Assembly (NCBI GenBank): GCA_942491105.1 | Contig: CALNZX010000005.1 | Coordinates: 186,001 to 250,000 of the forward strand | DNA from: JBBEAM01 sp942491105 | GTDB lineage: Bacteria; Pseudomonadota; Alphaproteobacteria; Kiloniellales; DSM-21159 | DNA: 64,000 nt | Direction of reading: 5' to 3' | In this document: in pieces, positions 8,813 to 17,795 of the stretch | Position numbering within the stretch: position 1 is the stretch's first letter | Layout of the letters: the number at the start of each line of letters is the position of its first letter | Position numbers and translations under genes: made by a program | Notes under the pieces: model-generated | The model's input: the letters and a program-made list of their open reading frames with translations, nothing else | Databases searched by the model: none | Told to the model about the DNA's origin: nothing

Positions 8813-9742
8813 CTATTCCCGCAGCCACTCCTCGATCAGCCGCCGGGCGATGGAATCCCGCCGCGGTAAGCGGAGAGTCTCGTCCTCCGGGGAGTTCAGC
8901 AGCTCGGCGCGGCTGAACCAGCGCGCCGATTCGATCTCGACCTCGTCGACTCGCAGGGTTTCTCCGGTCGCGCGGGCGTGGAAACCCAGCATCAGCGAGG
9001 AGGGAAAGGGCCAGGGCTGGCTCGATTGATAGGTAATGTCATCGAGGGGCAGCCCGACCTCCTCCATGATCTCCCGGGCCACGGCATCCTCCAGGCTCTC
9101 GCCCGGCTCGACGAAGCCGGCCAGGGTCGAATGCATGCCCGGCGGCCAGACCGCCTGGCGGCCCAGCACGCAGCGTTCGCCGCCGTCGTGCACCAGCACG
9201 ATGATCGCCGGGTCGGTGCGCGGGAAGTGCGGCGCGCCGCAGTCGGGATTCGGGCAGCGCCGCAGATGCCCGCCATCTCCGCTCTCGGTCGCGCTGCCGC
9301 AAGACCCGCAGTAGCGGTGGCGGCTGGCCCAGTAGACCATGCCCCGGGCATAGGCCAGCAGCGTGCCGGTTTCACGGGGGAGCAGCGGGCCGACGTTGCG
9401 CAGGTCGGTGAAGTGCCCGCGCCCGGCAAGGGCGGGATGGTGGTCCGGCGTTTCCATGGCCGATAGATCGAGCGCGAAGTAGGGAACTCCGTCGGCCAGC
9501 CCGAGAAAGATGCTTTCACCAGCCTGCGGCCGCAGCGCCGCGGCTTGATCGGCGCTCAGCAGGCTCGGCTGCGGCGGATCGCCATCCAGCAACAGGTTCT
9601 TGGCCTGCCAGATCGGTATGAAGCGGCTGTTCCGGTCGGCTAGACTGGCGGTAACCCAAGCCGCATCGCGGCGCTTGTCCTCGGCGCGGTCGATGTGGTC
9701 GCTGCTGTAGAAATTGCGCTCGGGCGTGGGGCGCGTCGACAT
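8813..9742 (-). CDS. nudC: NAD(+)/NADH pyrophosphatase NudC
   Basis: This Nudix hydrolase cleaves NAD(H) to NMN(H) and AMP and can decap NAD-capped RNA. The 309-residue protein has a zinc ribbon with Cys145, Cys148, Cys163 and Cys168, a Nudix box from GFVEPGES (209) to REIMEEVGL (231), and the NudC-specific SQPWPFPSS (241-249). The ATG at 9742 opens the conserved part; an earlier in-frame start would add about 57 low-complexity residues across the divergent promoter. It is divergent from the DUF6134-like gene at 9840. Confidence 0.95.
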   Translation of the reverse strand: MSTRPTPERNFYSSDHIDRAEDKRRDAAWVTASLADRNSRFIPIWQAKNLLLDGDPPQPSLLSADQAAALRPQAGESIFLGLADGVPYFALDLSAMETPDHHPALAGRGHFTDLRNVGPLLPRETGTLLAYARGMVYWASRHRYCGSCGSATESGDGGHLRRCPNPDCGAPHFPRTDPAIIVLVHDGGERCVLGRQAVWPPGMHSTLAGFVEPGESLEDAVAREIMEEVGLPLDDITYQSSQPWPFPSSLMLGFHARATGETLRVDEVEIESARWFSRAELLNSPEDETLRLPRRDSIARRLIEEWLRE

Positions 9743-9839
9743 GGCGCGCAGATTTGCACGGCCCGGCGGCGGCGGCAAGCCGCTGTCTCGCTTCCGCGCT
9801 TTGTCTTGCCGGATCTCCGGGCCTGCTCCAGGCTGGGGC

Positions 9840-10532
9840 ATGGACAGAGAGCTGCCACGCCGAAGACTGCTTGCCGCGGGCGCGGCGGCGGCCCTGCTGC
9901 CGCTGTTCGCCAAGGGGGTATCCGCGGCGCGCAGCAGCAGTGTTTTCCCCGCCGCCGGAAGCCTGACTTTCGGCGTCTGGCGGGCGAACCGGCGAATCGG
10001 CGCGCAGCGCTACGATTTTTCCGAGGGCGCCGGGCATTTCACCGCGCGCTACGCCAGCGCCTACAGCTTCGCGTTGCGCAGTGGGCGCTTCTGGCGCTAC
10101 CGCGGCTTCGGCGAGGAAATCTGGGAGGATGGCTGGCTCGCCAGCCTGGTGTGCGACAGCGCGCGGGATGGCGAGAAAAGCAAGCTGCGCCTGCTGCGCG
10201 AGGGCGAGGGGCTGCGCGGCAAGGTGAACGGCCTCGCGATCTCGGTTTCCGGTTACGTCGTCACGACATCGCTTTGGCACCGCGATACGCCCTTTACCCA
10301 GGTCCTGCTGGGACACGAGGACGGTCGGACGAAGGTCGTGAACGTCAAGAGCCTGGGCCGCGAGGAGGTCGCGACCCCCGATGGCGCGTTGACCGCCCGG
10401 CGCTATGCCATGACCGGGGAACTCGAGCGTAATCTCTGGTATGCGCCAGGCGCCCGCCTGGTCAAGGCGAGCTGGCCCGGACCCGAGGGGGAGATCGTGA
10501 TTCTGCGCCTGGAAGCGATTGATGCGGAATGA
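9840..10532 (+). CDS. DUF6134-like secreted protein with Tat-type signal
   Basis: This 230-residue protein is of unknown function. The start at 9840 is chosen because it opens a signal with RRRLLAAGAAAALLPLF (residues 8 onward), a twin-arginine-like leader ending near GVSAA at about residue 30. The mature part begins SLTFGVWRANRRIGAQRYDF, the pattern of DUF6134 proteins, which look beta-rich. No catalytic motif is visible. It lies between nudC (divergent) and the SRP RNA gene, with no functional hint from its neighbours. The family call rests on pattern memory and is moderate. Confidence 0.72.
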   Translation: MDRELPRRRLLAAGAAAALLPLFAKGVSAARSSSVFPAAGSLTFGVWRANRRIGAQRYDFSEGAGHFTARYASAYSFALRSGRFWRYRGFGEEIWEDGWLASLVCDSARDGEKSKLRLLREGEGLRGKVNGLAISVSGYVVTTSLWHRDTPFTQVLLGHEDGRTKVVNVKSLGREEVATPDGALTARRYAMTGELERNLWYAPGARLVKASWPGPEGEIVILRLEAIDAE

Positions 10533-10582
10533 TCGGGCCGAGAGGCTTGCACCCGGCGGGGGGAATCCTGATATAGTCTCCT

Positions 10583-10682
10583 CGGGAGGTTGGCCGCGGA
10601 CGGGCCGCTCGCCAACCCGGTCAGGTCCGGAAGGAAGCAGCCGTAACGAGTTTCCGTGTCCGGGTCGCTGGTTCAGCCTCCC
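10583..10682 (+). ncRNA. ffs: Signal recognition particle RNA (4.5S, small bacterial type)
   Basis: The conserved SRP core GGTCAGGTCCGGAAGGAAGC starts at 10619 and continues with AGCCGTAACGA. The 3' side of the tip hairpin is seen in GTCGCTGG near 10665. The 5' GGGAGGTTGG (10584-10593) pairs with the 3' CAGCCTCCCA (10674-10683), closing a single long hairpin of about 100 nt, as expected for the short Gram-negative form. Location directly upstream of dnaX matches many alphaproteobacteria. The ends are good to a few bases. Confidence 0.95.
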
Positions 10683-10715
10683 ACCTCCTTCTCGCCGACG
10701 ATTGGTCGCCCCCTG

Positions 10716-12545
10716 ATGACGGACCAGACTGCCGCGCCAAGCCAAACGCCTTACCGGGTACTGGCGCGCAAATACCGGCCGTCGACCTTTCAGGATCTGA
10801 TCGGCCAGGAGGCGATGGTGCGCACGCTCACCAACGCCATCGACAGCAATCGCCTGCACCACGCCTTCATCCTCACCGGCGTGCGCGGCGTCGGTAAAAC
10901 CACGACCGCTCGGATCATCGCCAAGGCGCTGAACTACGTCGGCCCCGACGGCAACGCCGGACCGACCGCCGCGCCGACCGACGACTGCCCGATCTGCCAG
11001 GCGATCTCCGAAGACCGTCATCCCGATGTAATCGAGATGGACGCCGCCAGCCGGACCGGCGTCGGCGATATCCGCGAGCTGATCGAGTCGGTCCGCTACC
11101 GGCCGATCGAGGCGCGCTACAAGGTCTATATCCTGGATGAGGTGCATATGCTCTCGACCCAGGCCTTCAACGCCCTGTTGAAGACCCTGGAGGAGCCGCC
11201 GGAGCACGTTGTCTTTATTTTCGCGACCACCGAGATCCGCAAGGTGCCGGTGACCGTTTTGTCGCGTTGTCAGCGCTTCGATCTGCGCCGGGTCGGCCAG
11301 CAGGAACTGGCCGCTCACTTCGCGCGGATCTGCGAGAAGGAAGCCGTAGAGGCCGAGCCCGAGGCGCTGGAGCTGATCGCCCGCGCCGCCGATGGCTCGG
11401 TGCGCGACGGTCTCTCGCTGCTCGATCAGGCCATCGCCATGGGCGAGGACAAGATCGCCGCCGGCGTGGTCGCGGAGATGCTCGGCCTGGGCGACCGGGC
11501 GCGGGCCTACGACCTCTTCGAGGCCCTGATGCAGGGCAAAATTCCTGAAACCTTGACGATTCTCGAGGAACTCTATGCCGCCGGCGCCGATCCCGTGGTC
11601 GTGCTGCAGGATCTGCTGGAATTGACCCATGGCCTGACCCGTCTGAAGCTGGTGCCCGCCATGGCGGAGGAGCAGGCGCTGCCGGAAACCGAGCGGGTGC
11701 GCGGTCTGGAGATGGCCAAGGGGCTTTCCCTGGCCAGCCTGGCGCGGGCCTGGCAGATGCTTCTGAAGGGCGTCACCGAGGCGCAGCAGGCGGCGCAGCC
11801 GCTGCTTGCCGTCGAGATGGCTCTGATCCGCATCGGCCATGCCAGTGAGCTGCCGCCGCCGGGCGATCTGGTGAAGAAGCTGACGGAGTCGGGCGAGACC
11901 GCCGGCGCCGCGCCACAGCCGCGCGGCGCTTCGCCGGCGCCCGCCGCGGGCGGCAATGGCGCCTCCGCCGTGGCGCGCGAGAGCGCGGGACAGGGCGGCG
12001 AAGCGCCCCCGGAACGCGGCGGCGGGCCGCGCGCCTTGGCCAGGGCGCCCTGGGAAGAGGAAGCGCCAGGCGAGGCACCGCAGAGCGCGCAGCAGGCGCC
12101 GCAGCCCGAACCGGTCAAGCTGGAGTCCTTCCCGGCGCTGCTGGAGCTGGCGCGCGTCAAGCGCGAGCCGCAGCTTTGTCATCACCTGCGCTGTGACGTG
12201 CATCTCGTCTCCTTCGAGCCGGGACGGATCGAACTGCGCACCACGCCCTCGGCGCCGCGCGATCTGCTGGGCGGCCTGACCAAGAAGCTGAGCGAGTGGA
12301 CCGGCGAACGCTGGGTGGTCAGCCATTCCGAGAAGCCAGGCGCGCCGAGCCTGCGCGAACAGGAGGAGGCAGAGGCCTCCGAAGTTCGCCAGGCGGTGCT
12401 GCGCAACCCGGTGGTCAAGGCGGTCATGGAGAGTTTTCCCGGCGCCGAGATACAACGCATTTCCGCTCCGCAAGCGAGCACCGACGACGCGGCGGCGCGC
12501 GACTACCCCGATGAAGGGGCCGCCGGAGAACAGGAGGAACCATGA
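10716..12545 (+). CDS. dnaX: DNA polymerase III subunit gamma/tau
   Basis: This 609-residue clamp-loader ATPase loads the sliding clamp at replication. Residues 12-370 are the AAA+ and collar domains: Walker A GVRGVGKTT (55-63), Walker B-like ILDEVHML, sensor TLEEPPEH and the SRC arginine-finger region. A variable Pro/Ala/Gly-rich linker (about 385-480) and a C-terminal tau-type domain follow. The zinc module looks degenerate: CPIC (91-94) remains, but Tyr74 and Thr88 stand where Cys is usual. The ATG at 10716 follows the SRP RNA by about 34 bases. The stop overlaps ybaB (ATGA). Confidence 0.95.
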   Translation: MTDQTAAPSQTPYRVLARKYRPSTFQDLIGQEAMVRTLTNAIDSNRLHHAFILTGVRGVGKTTTARIIAKALNYVGPDGNAGPTAAPTDDCPICQAISEDRHPDVIEMDAASRTGVGDIRELIESVRYRPIEARYKVYILDEVHMLSTQAFNALLKTLEEPPEHVVFIFATTEIRKVPVTVLSRCQRFDLRRVGQQELAAHFARICEKEAVEAEPEALELIARAADGSVRDGLSLLDQAIAMGEDKIAAGVVAEMLGLGDRARAYDLFEALMQGKIPETLTILEELYAAGADPVVVLQDLLELTHGLTRLKLVPAMAEEQALPETERVRGLEMAKGLSLASLARAWQMLLKGVTEAQQAAQPLLAVEMALIRIGHASELPPPGDLVKKLTESGETAGAAPQPRGASPAPAAGGNGASAVARESAGQGGEAPPERGGGPRALARAPWEEEAPGEAPQSAQQAPQPEPVKLESFPALLELARVKREPQLCHHLRCDVHLVSFEPGRIELRTTPSAPRDLLGGLTKKLSEWTGERWVVSHSEKPGAPSLREQEEAEASEVRQAVLRNPVVKAVMESFPGAEIQRISAPQASTDDAAARDYPDEGAAGEQEEP

Positions 12546-12865
12546 AGAATCTCGGCCAGATGATGAAGCAGGCCCAAGAGATGCAGTCCAAGATGGAAAG
12601 CATGCAGGCGGAGCTGGCCGAGGCCGAGCTCCATGGGCAGTCCGGTGGCGGCATGGTCAACGTCACCATGAACGGCAAGGGCGTCCTCAAGCAGGTCAAG
12701 ATCGACCCCAAGCTGGTCGACCCGGCGGATGTCGAGATGCTCGAGGACCTGATCCTGGCGGCCGCCAACGACGCCAAGGCCAAGGTCGAGGCCTACGCCG
12801 CCGAGAAAATGCGCGAAGTGACGGGCGGCTTGCAGCTTCCGCCGGGGCTCAGTCTGCCGTTCTAG
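12542..12865 (+). CDS. YbaB/EbfC family nucleoid-associated protein
   Basis: This 107-residue DNA-binding protein forms dimers shaped like tweezers. It starts with the amphipathic helix MKNLGQMMKQAQEMQSKM, then a beta sheet with VNVTMNGKGVLKQVKID, and ends with the usual LPPGLSLPF tail. It overlaps dnaX by 4 bases with GAGGAAC just upstream, and recR follows 15 bases later: the classical dnaX-ybaB-recR order. A role in recombination repair with RecR is suggested by context across bacteria but is not proven. Confidence 0.95.
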   Translation: MKNLGQMMKQAQEMQSKMESMQAELAEAELHGQSGGGMVNVTMNGKGVLKQVKIDPKLVDPADVEMLEDLILAAANDAKAKVEAYAAEKMREVTGGLQLPPGLSLPF

Positions 12866-12880
12866 GCCTCTCAGCTTCCC

Positions 12881-13480
12881 ATGAGCACATCCGAAATCGA
12901 CCGCATGATCCAGCTGCTGGCGCGGTTGCCTGGATTGGGCCCGCGCTCGGCGCGCCGGGCCGCGCTCTACCTGATTCAACGGCGCGAATCCCTGTTGCAG
13001 CCGCTGGCCGAGGCGCTGGAGCGGGCCGGCGAGCGGATCGTCGCCTGCGGCACCTGCGGCAATCTCGATGTCGAGGACCCTTGTGAGATCTGCCGCGAGC
13101 CGGGCCGGGATTCCAGCATCATCTGCGTGGTCGAGGAGGTCGGCGATCTCTGGGCGCTGGAGCGCAGCGCCGCCTTCAAGGGGCTCTACCACGTGCTCGG
13201 CGGCACGCTCTCGGCGCTCGACGGGCGCGGCCCGGAAAGCCTCAACCTCGGCAAGCTGGTCGAGCGCGCGGGGCGCGAAGGCGTGGCCGAGGTGATCCTG
13301 GCACTCAGCGCCACGGTCGATGGCCAGACCACGGGTCACTATATCGCGGAGCGGCTGGAGCCCTGCGGCGTGTCGGTGACTCGCCTGGCGCACGGCGTGC
13401 CGGTCGGCGGGGAACTCGATTACCTCGACGACGGCACCCTGATGGCGGCACTCAAGGCGCGGCGGCCGACGGGAAGCTGA
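12881..13480 (+). CDS. recR: Recombination mediator protein RecR
   Basis: This 199-residue RecFOR component helps load RecA at single-strand gaps. It has an N-terminal helix-hairpin-helix (LLARLPGLGPRSARRAALYL), a zinc finger with Cys56, Cys59, Cys68 and Cys71, and a Toprim domain from about residue 79 (IICVVEEVGDLWALE), then a short C-terminal Walker B-like part. It is the last gene of the dnaX-ybaB-recR operon. Nothing is unusual in length or start. Confidence 0.97.
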   Translation: MSTSEIDRMIQLLARLPGLGPRSARRAALYLIQRRESLLQPLAEALERAGERIVACGTCGNLDVEDPCEICREPGRDSSIICVVEEVGDLWALERSAAFKGLYHVLGGTLSALDGRGPESLNLGKLVERAGREGVAEVILALSATVDGQTTGHYIAERLEPCGVSVTRLAHGVPVGGELDYLDDGTLMAALKARRPTGS

Positions 13481-13588
13481 GCCGCCTGCGGTTCCGCCTT
13501 GCCAGGGCTGCATTGCAGCCTCTCTGCTGCCGTATTTTCCCGGCAAGAAAAGCTAGGTTCGAACGCAAAAAAAATCGAGGACTCCCGG

Positions 13589-15025
13589 ATGAAACGCCCT
13601 CTCTTTGCTTCCTGCGCCGTGGTGGCGCTGAGTCTCTTCGCCGCGCTGCCCGCCTTGGCGGCGGGAGAGCGCGAGGTTTCCTCAGACGCGCGCCAGTCCC
13701 TGACCCTGACGGTCTATCAAAACGATATTGCGCTGGTCCGCGACCTGCGCCGCCTCGATTTCGCCGTTGGCGTGAACCGCTTTGCCATTGGCGATGTCAG
13801 CCAGGCCTTGCGCCCGGAAACGCTCAGCCTGAGCGCGGATGCCGAGGGCTTGACGCTGCATGAGCAAAGCTACGAGCGGGCGACCCTGACCCAGCAGACC
13901 CTGCTGCAGGCCGCGGTCGGCGGTCCGGTGCGGCTGATCCGCCTGAACCCGGAGACCGGCGAGGAGATCGTCGAGCAGGCGACGCTGCTTTCCCTGGCTT
14001 CCGGGCCGATCCTGCGCGTCGGCGACCGCATCGAGATTTCTCCGCCGGGGCGCATCGTGCTCGACAGCCTGCCCGGCGATCTGCGCGCCGAGCCGGCCCT
14101 GCTGGTGACCCTCGATAGCGCCAGCGCGCAGAGCGCCGAGGTTGGCTTTTCCTACCTGACCGGGGGCCTGGGCTGGCAGGCCGACTATGTGGCCGAGCTC
14201 GACGGCGAAACCGGCCTGATGGACTTGACCGGCTACGTCACGGTGACCAATAGCAGCGGCATCGACTACCTCGAGTCCGGTCTGCGTCTGGTCGCCGGAG
14301 CGGTCAATGTCGCCAGCGCCTCGCCGCGCATGGGCTATCAGATGCAAAGCTTGGCGCGCATGGACGCCGCGCCGGCGAAGATGGAGCAGGAGTCCGCCGC
14401 GCCGCCGCAGTCGGTCAGCAACCGTTATCTCTATACCATCGAACGCCCGGTGACCCTGAAGCAGGGCGAGACCAAGCAGCTCGTGCTGTTCACCGCCGAG
14501 GATCAGCCGGTCGCGCGGGTCTATCGTTTCGACAATCTGGTGCAGATCGGCCGCGGCAACGAGTTCGGTCCGGTCAACGCCGACCTGCTGCTGCGCTTCG
14601 ACAACGATCCCGCCGCCAGCCTGGGCATGCCGCTGCCGGCGGGAACGATCCGCGTCTATGAAAGCCTGGAGGAAAGCGGCAGCGCGATCTTCGCCGGCGA
14701 GGACTACATCGCTCACACGGCGGAAGGCCAGGAGGTCGAGCTGCGGGTCGGCGCCGCCTTCGACGTCACCGCCGAGGCGCGGGGCACCGACTTCGACCGC
14801 CTTTCCGACAAGACCTACGAAGCGGCCCAGGAGATTACCCTGAGCAACGCCAAGGACGAGCCGGTCACCGTCGAAGTCGCCGGCTATCTGCCGCAGCAAT
14901 GGAGGATGCTCGAGGAAAGCCATCCCCACGCGAAGGTCAGCACCAATCAGGTGCTGTGGAGGATCGATGTCCCTGCCGGAGGCGAGAGCGTCCTAACCTA
15001 TCGCGTTCGGGTATCGAATAACTGA
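13589..15025 (+). CDS. DUF4139 domain protein with signal peptide
   Basis: This 478-residue exported protein starts at the ATG at 13589, which gives a clean signal peptide (MKRPLFAS to ALPALAAG, cleavage near residue 22). An N-terminal beta domain is followed by the C-terminal DUF4139 region with FSYLTGGLGWQADYVAELD and a late APAGGESVLTYRV-like strand. DUF4139 proteins, sometimes labelled MuiA-like, are repetitive beta-strand proteins without a settled biochemical role. Charged, Gln-rich loops and no Cys in the mature region suit a periplasmic or outer-membrane location. It stands alone between recR and convergent rmuC. Confidence 0.78.
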   Translation: MKRPLFASCAVVALSLFAALPALAAGEREVSSDARQSLTLTVYQNDIALVRDLRRLDFAVGVNRFAIGDVSQALRPETLSLSADAEGLTLHEQSYERATLTQQTLLQAAVGGPVRLIRLNPETGEEIVEQATLLSLASGPILRVGDRIEISPPGRIVLDSLPGDLRAEPALLVTLDSASAQSAEVGFSYLTGGLGWQADYVAELDGETGLMDLTGYVTVTNSSGIDYLESGLRLVAGAVNVASASPRMGYQMQSLARMDAAPAKMEQESAAPPQSVSNRYLYTIERPVTLKQGETKQLVLFTAEDQPVARVYRFDNLVQIGRGNEFGPVNADLLLRFDNDPAASLGMPLPAGTIRVYESLEESGSAIFAGEDYIAHTAEGQEVELRVGAAFDVTAEARGTDFDRLSDKTYEAAQEITLSNAKDEPVTVEVAGYLPQQWRMLEESHPHAKVSTNQVLWRIDVPAGGESVLTYRVRVSNN

Positions 15026-15060
15026 TTTTAGGCTAATATAAGTATATAGCTTAAATCTAG
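15026..15060. other. AT-rich convergent spacer between the DUF4139 gene and rmuC
   Basis: This 35-base spacer contrasts with the GC-rich surroundings (TTTAGGCTAATATAAGTATA and similar). No stable hairpin with a T-run is visible, so a factor-independent terminator cannot be claimed. It may simply be an AT-rich 3' end for Rho-dependent or convergent termination. Confidence 0.3.
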
Positions 15061-16188
15061 TTAATCAAAAGGAAGTGGCTGGCGTGGTGGAGTAATCTTC
15101 GTTTCCTCGTCGACTTCCTCGCCCGAGGCTCCCAACTCGATCTCGGTGATCTTCTCGCCCTTGCGGGTGATCTTTCCGGTCGAGGTGCGGATGTCCGAGA
15201 TGTCGCGGTTGGCTTGCTGGAAGTGCCGCTCCAGGCTGCCGACCCGGTCGTCGAGCCGGGTGACGTCCTTGAGCATCTTGTGCACCTCCGCCTGGATGAC
15301 ATGGGCCTGCTCGCGCATCCGCACGTCCTTGAGCACTGCCCGCACGGTGTTGAGCAGCGCCATCAAGGTGGTCGGCGAGACGATCCAGACCCGGCGTCGG
15401 TAGGACTCCTCGACCACGTTGGGGAAGTTGCTGTGCAGCTCGGCATAGACCGCCTCGCTGGGCAGGAACATCAGCGCCGACTCCGCCGTCTCGCCGGGGA
15501 GGATGTAGCGTTCGGCGATATCCGCGACATGCTTCTTCACGTCGGTGGCGAAGGCCCGCGCCGCCTGCAGCCGCGCCGCTTCGTCCTTGGCGCCGCGCAA
15601 CGCCTCGTAGGAAGAGCGGGGGAACTTGGCGTCGATGGCGATCGAGCCCGGCGGATTGGGCAGCTTCAGCAGGCAATCCGGATTGCGGCCATTGCTGAGG
15701 CGGGCCTGCAGCTCGTAGGCCGAAGGCGGCAGGATGTCCTGTACCAGGTTGTTCAGCAGCACTTCGCCGAAGGCGCCGCGGGCCTGGTTGTTGGCCAGGA
15801 TGTTCTGCAGGTCGGTGACCTGGGTCGAGACCTGGGCGATATTTTCCTGCGCCTTGTCGATCACCGCCAGGCGCTCGCGCAGGGCGGTCAGGCTGTTCTG
15901 CTGCTGGGTCGAGGTTTCCTGCAGCCGGTCGCCGACCTTCTTGGAGAAGTCGCCAAGACGCTCGTCCAGGGCCTTGGCGATCTGGCGCTCCTGGTTGTGC
16001 AGCTGCTGCTGGGTCTGGATCTGCGCGTTGGCCAGGCTGTCGGAGAGGAACTTGAGGCGGGATTCCAGCTCGCCGGCGCGGCTGTCGGTGCCGCGCTGAC
16101 CGATCAGCTTGGCCGCCAGCAGCGCCAGCAGGATTCCGGCCAGCAGCGCCGCGGCCGCGATGGCCAATGTCTGTGGGTCGAGGGGCAT
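15061..16188 (-). CDS. rmuC: DNA recombination protein RmuC
   Basis: This 375-residue inner-membrane protein has an N-terminal TM (residues 8-25, IAAAALLAGILLALLAAKLI) and a long coiled coil (about 35-130). A nuclease-like RmuC domain follows, with GAFGEVLLNNLVQDILPPSAYE and the conserved IAIDAKFPRSSYE. Members limit inversions and rearrangements and affect defence against foreign DNA; the precise activity is unsettled. The charged C-terminal tail (about 340-375) is variable. The ATG at 16188 is followed at once by conserved sequence. It is convergent with the DUF4139 gene and divergent from def. Confidence 0.94.
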   Translation of the reverse strand: MPLDPQTLAIAAAALLAGILLALLAAKLIGQRGTDSRAGELESRLKFLSDSLANAQIQTQQQLHNQERQIAKALDERLGDFSKKVGDRLQETSTQQQNSLTALRERLAVIDKAQENIAQVSTQVTDLQNILANNQARGAFGEVLLNNLVQDILPPSAYELQARLSNGRNPDCLLKLPNPPGSIAIDAKFPRSSYEALRGAKDEAARLQAARAFATDVKKHVADIAERYILPGETAESALMFLPSEAVYAELHSNFPNVVEESYRRRVWIVSPTTLMALLNTVRAVLKDVRMREQAHVIQAEVHKMLKDVTRLDDRVGSLERHFQQANRDISDIRTSTGKITRKGEKITEIELGASGEEVDEETKITPPRQPLPFD

Positions 16189-16310
16189 GGTCCAGCCTTC
16201 TTCACTTTCGAGTCGCGGAGCGGGAGTTTAACACGCGCGACGCGGCTTGACGCTCCAGCGGGTGCGGCTTACCTAGGGGCTGTTCCCCGATGACCAGAGG
16301 CGAAAGGCCC

Positions 16311-16853
16311 ATGGCGAAGCTTCCGATCCTGGTTGCGCCGGACCCACGGCTGAAAAGTAAGAGCGCGCCCGTCGACAAGGTCGATGACGCGATCCGTCAC
16401 CTGATGGGCGATATGCTGGAGACGATGTACGCCGCGCCGGGCGTCGGCCTTGCGGCGCCCCAGGTCGGCGTGCTCAAGCGGGTGATCGTTGTCGATGTCT
16501 CGCGCGACGGAGAGGAACGCAAACCCCTGCGCATGGCCAACCCGGAGATCGTCGAGGTTGGCGACGAAGACGAGAAGTACGAGGAAGGTTGCCTCTCGCT
16601 GCCAGAGCAGTACAGCGAGGTGGCGCGCCCGGCGCGCATCCGCGTGCGCTACCTGGACCACGAGAACGAGATCCGGGAGATCGACGCCGAGGGCTTGCTG
16701 GCGACCTGCATCCAGCATGAGATCGATCACCTGGACGGTATTCTCTTCGTCGATCATATCAGCGCTTTGAAGCGCAACATGATCCTGCGCCGCCTGACCA
16801 AGGCCAAGAAGACCGGCGATCTGCCGAGCTTCGCCGCCACGGTGGCGGGCTAA
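16311..16853 (+). CDS. def: Peptide deformylase
   Basis: This metalloenzyme removes the N-formyl group from nascent proteins. With the start at the ATG at 16311 (AAAGG eight bases upstream) it has 180 residues. All three motifs are intact: GVGLAAPQVG (44-53), EGCLSLP (92-98, metal Cys94) and QHEIDH (135-140). An upstream in-frame ATG at 16290 would add seven unconserved residues. It is first in a def-fmt-truA set: fmt starts 21 bases downstream. Confidence 0.97.
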   Translation: MAKLPILVAPDPRLKSKSAPVDKVDDAIRHLMGDMLETMYAAPGVGLAAPQVGVLKRVIVVDVSRDGEERKPLRMANPEIVEVGDEDEKYEEGCLSLPEQYSEVARPARIRVRYLDHENEIREIDAEGLLATCIQHEIDHLDGILFVDHISALKRNMILRRLTKAKKTGDLPSFAATVAG

Positions 16854-16874
16854 GCGCCGCTTCGAGAGTCAAGC

Positions 16875-17795
16875 ATGAGCCTGCGCCTCGCATTCATGGG
16901 GACGCCCGCGTTCGCCGTGCCGGCGCTGAGCGCCCTGCACCGGGCCGGGCATGAGATCGCGGCGGTCTATAGCCAGCCGCCGCGCCGCGCCGGGCGGGGG
17001 CAGAAGCAACGTCCCTCGCCGGTGCAGTCGGCCGCCGAGGCGCTCGGTATCGAGGTGCGCACACCCGAGAGCCTGAAGACGACGGAGGCCCAGGAGGCCT
17101 TTGCGGCGCTGAACCTGGATGCCGCCGTGGTCGTTGCCTATGGCCTGATCCTGCCGCAGGCGATCCTCGACGCGCCCAGGTTGGGTTGCCTTAACATCCA
17201 CGCCTCGCTGCTGCCGCGCTGGCGTGGGGCGGCGCCGATTCAGCGCGCCATCCTCGCCGGGGACGCCGAGACGGGGAACACCATCATGCAGATGGACGCG
17301 GGGCTGGATAGCGGCGGAATTCTGCTGCAGCGCAGCCTGCCGATCACCGGCGAGACCACCGCCAACGGCCTGCACGACGCGCTCTCGGAGCTTGGCGCTC
17401 AGATGATCGTCGAGGCCTTGGAGGGGCTCAACGCGGGGCAATTGACCGCGCGGCCCCAGTCCGCCGGCGAGGTCACCTACGCCGCGAAGCTGAGCCGCGA
17501 GGAAGGACGGCTGGACTGGCGCGAGAGCGCCGAGGCGCTGGAGCGTAAACTTCGCGCCTTCACGCCTTGGCCGGGCGTCTGGTTCGAGGTGGCCGGCGAG
17601 CGCGTTAAAGTGCTGGCCGCGGAGTTGGCGCCGGGCGAGGGCGAGGGCGAGCCGGGCCGGGTTCTCGGCAAGGACCTGACCGTGGCCTGCGGCCAGGGCG
17701 CCTTGCGGCTGCTGACCTTGCAGCGCCAAGGCAAGGCGGCGACCGCCGCCGCTGACTTTCTACGCGGTTTTGCCTTGCCGGAGCGTCTGCCGTGA
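16875..17795 (+). CDS. fmt: Methionyl-tRNA formyltransferase
   Basis: This enzyme formylates initiator Met-tRNA using 10-formyl-THF, the reaction later reversed on proteins by Def. The 306-residue product starts RLAFMGTPAFAVPAL. It has the catalytic core LNIHASLLPRWRGAAPI with Asn107 and His109, the QMDAGLDSG motif, and a C-terminal OB-like tRNA-binding domain from about residue 205. The pairing with def is common. The stop overlaps the truA start by 4 bases (GTGA). Confidence 0.97.
   Translation: MSLRLAFMGTPAFAVPALSALHRAGHEIAAVYSQPPRRAGRGQKQRPSPVQSAAEALGIEVRTPESLKTTEAQEAFAALNLDAAVVVAYGLILPQAILDAPRLGCLNIHASLLPRWRGAAPIQRAILAGDAETGNTIMQMDAGLDSGGILLQRSLPITGETTANGLHDALSELGAQMIVEALEGLNAGQLTARPQSAGEVTYAAKLSREEGRLDWRESAEALERKLRAFTPWPGVWFEVAGERVKVLAAELAPGEGEGEPGRVLGKDLTVACGQGALRLLTLQRQGKAATAAADFLRGFALPERLP

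Noticed and set aside
9516..12473. Long minus-strand reading frame of about 985 codons opposite dnaX
   Set aside because: dnaX motifs on the plus strand are intact. The antisense product has no conserved motif, and it overlaps nudC and the SRP RNA.
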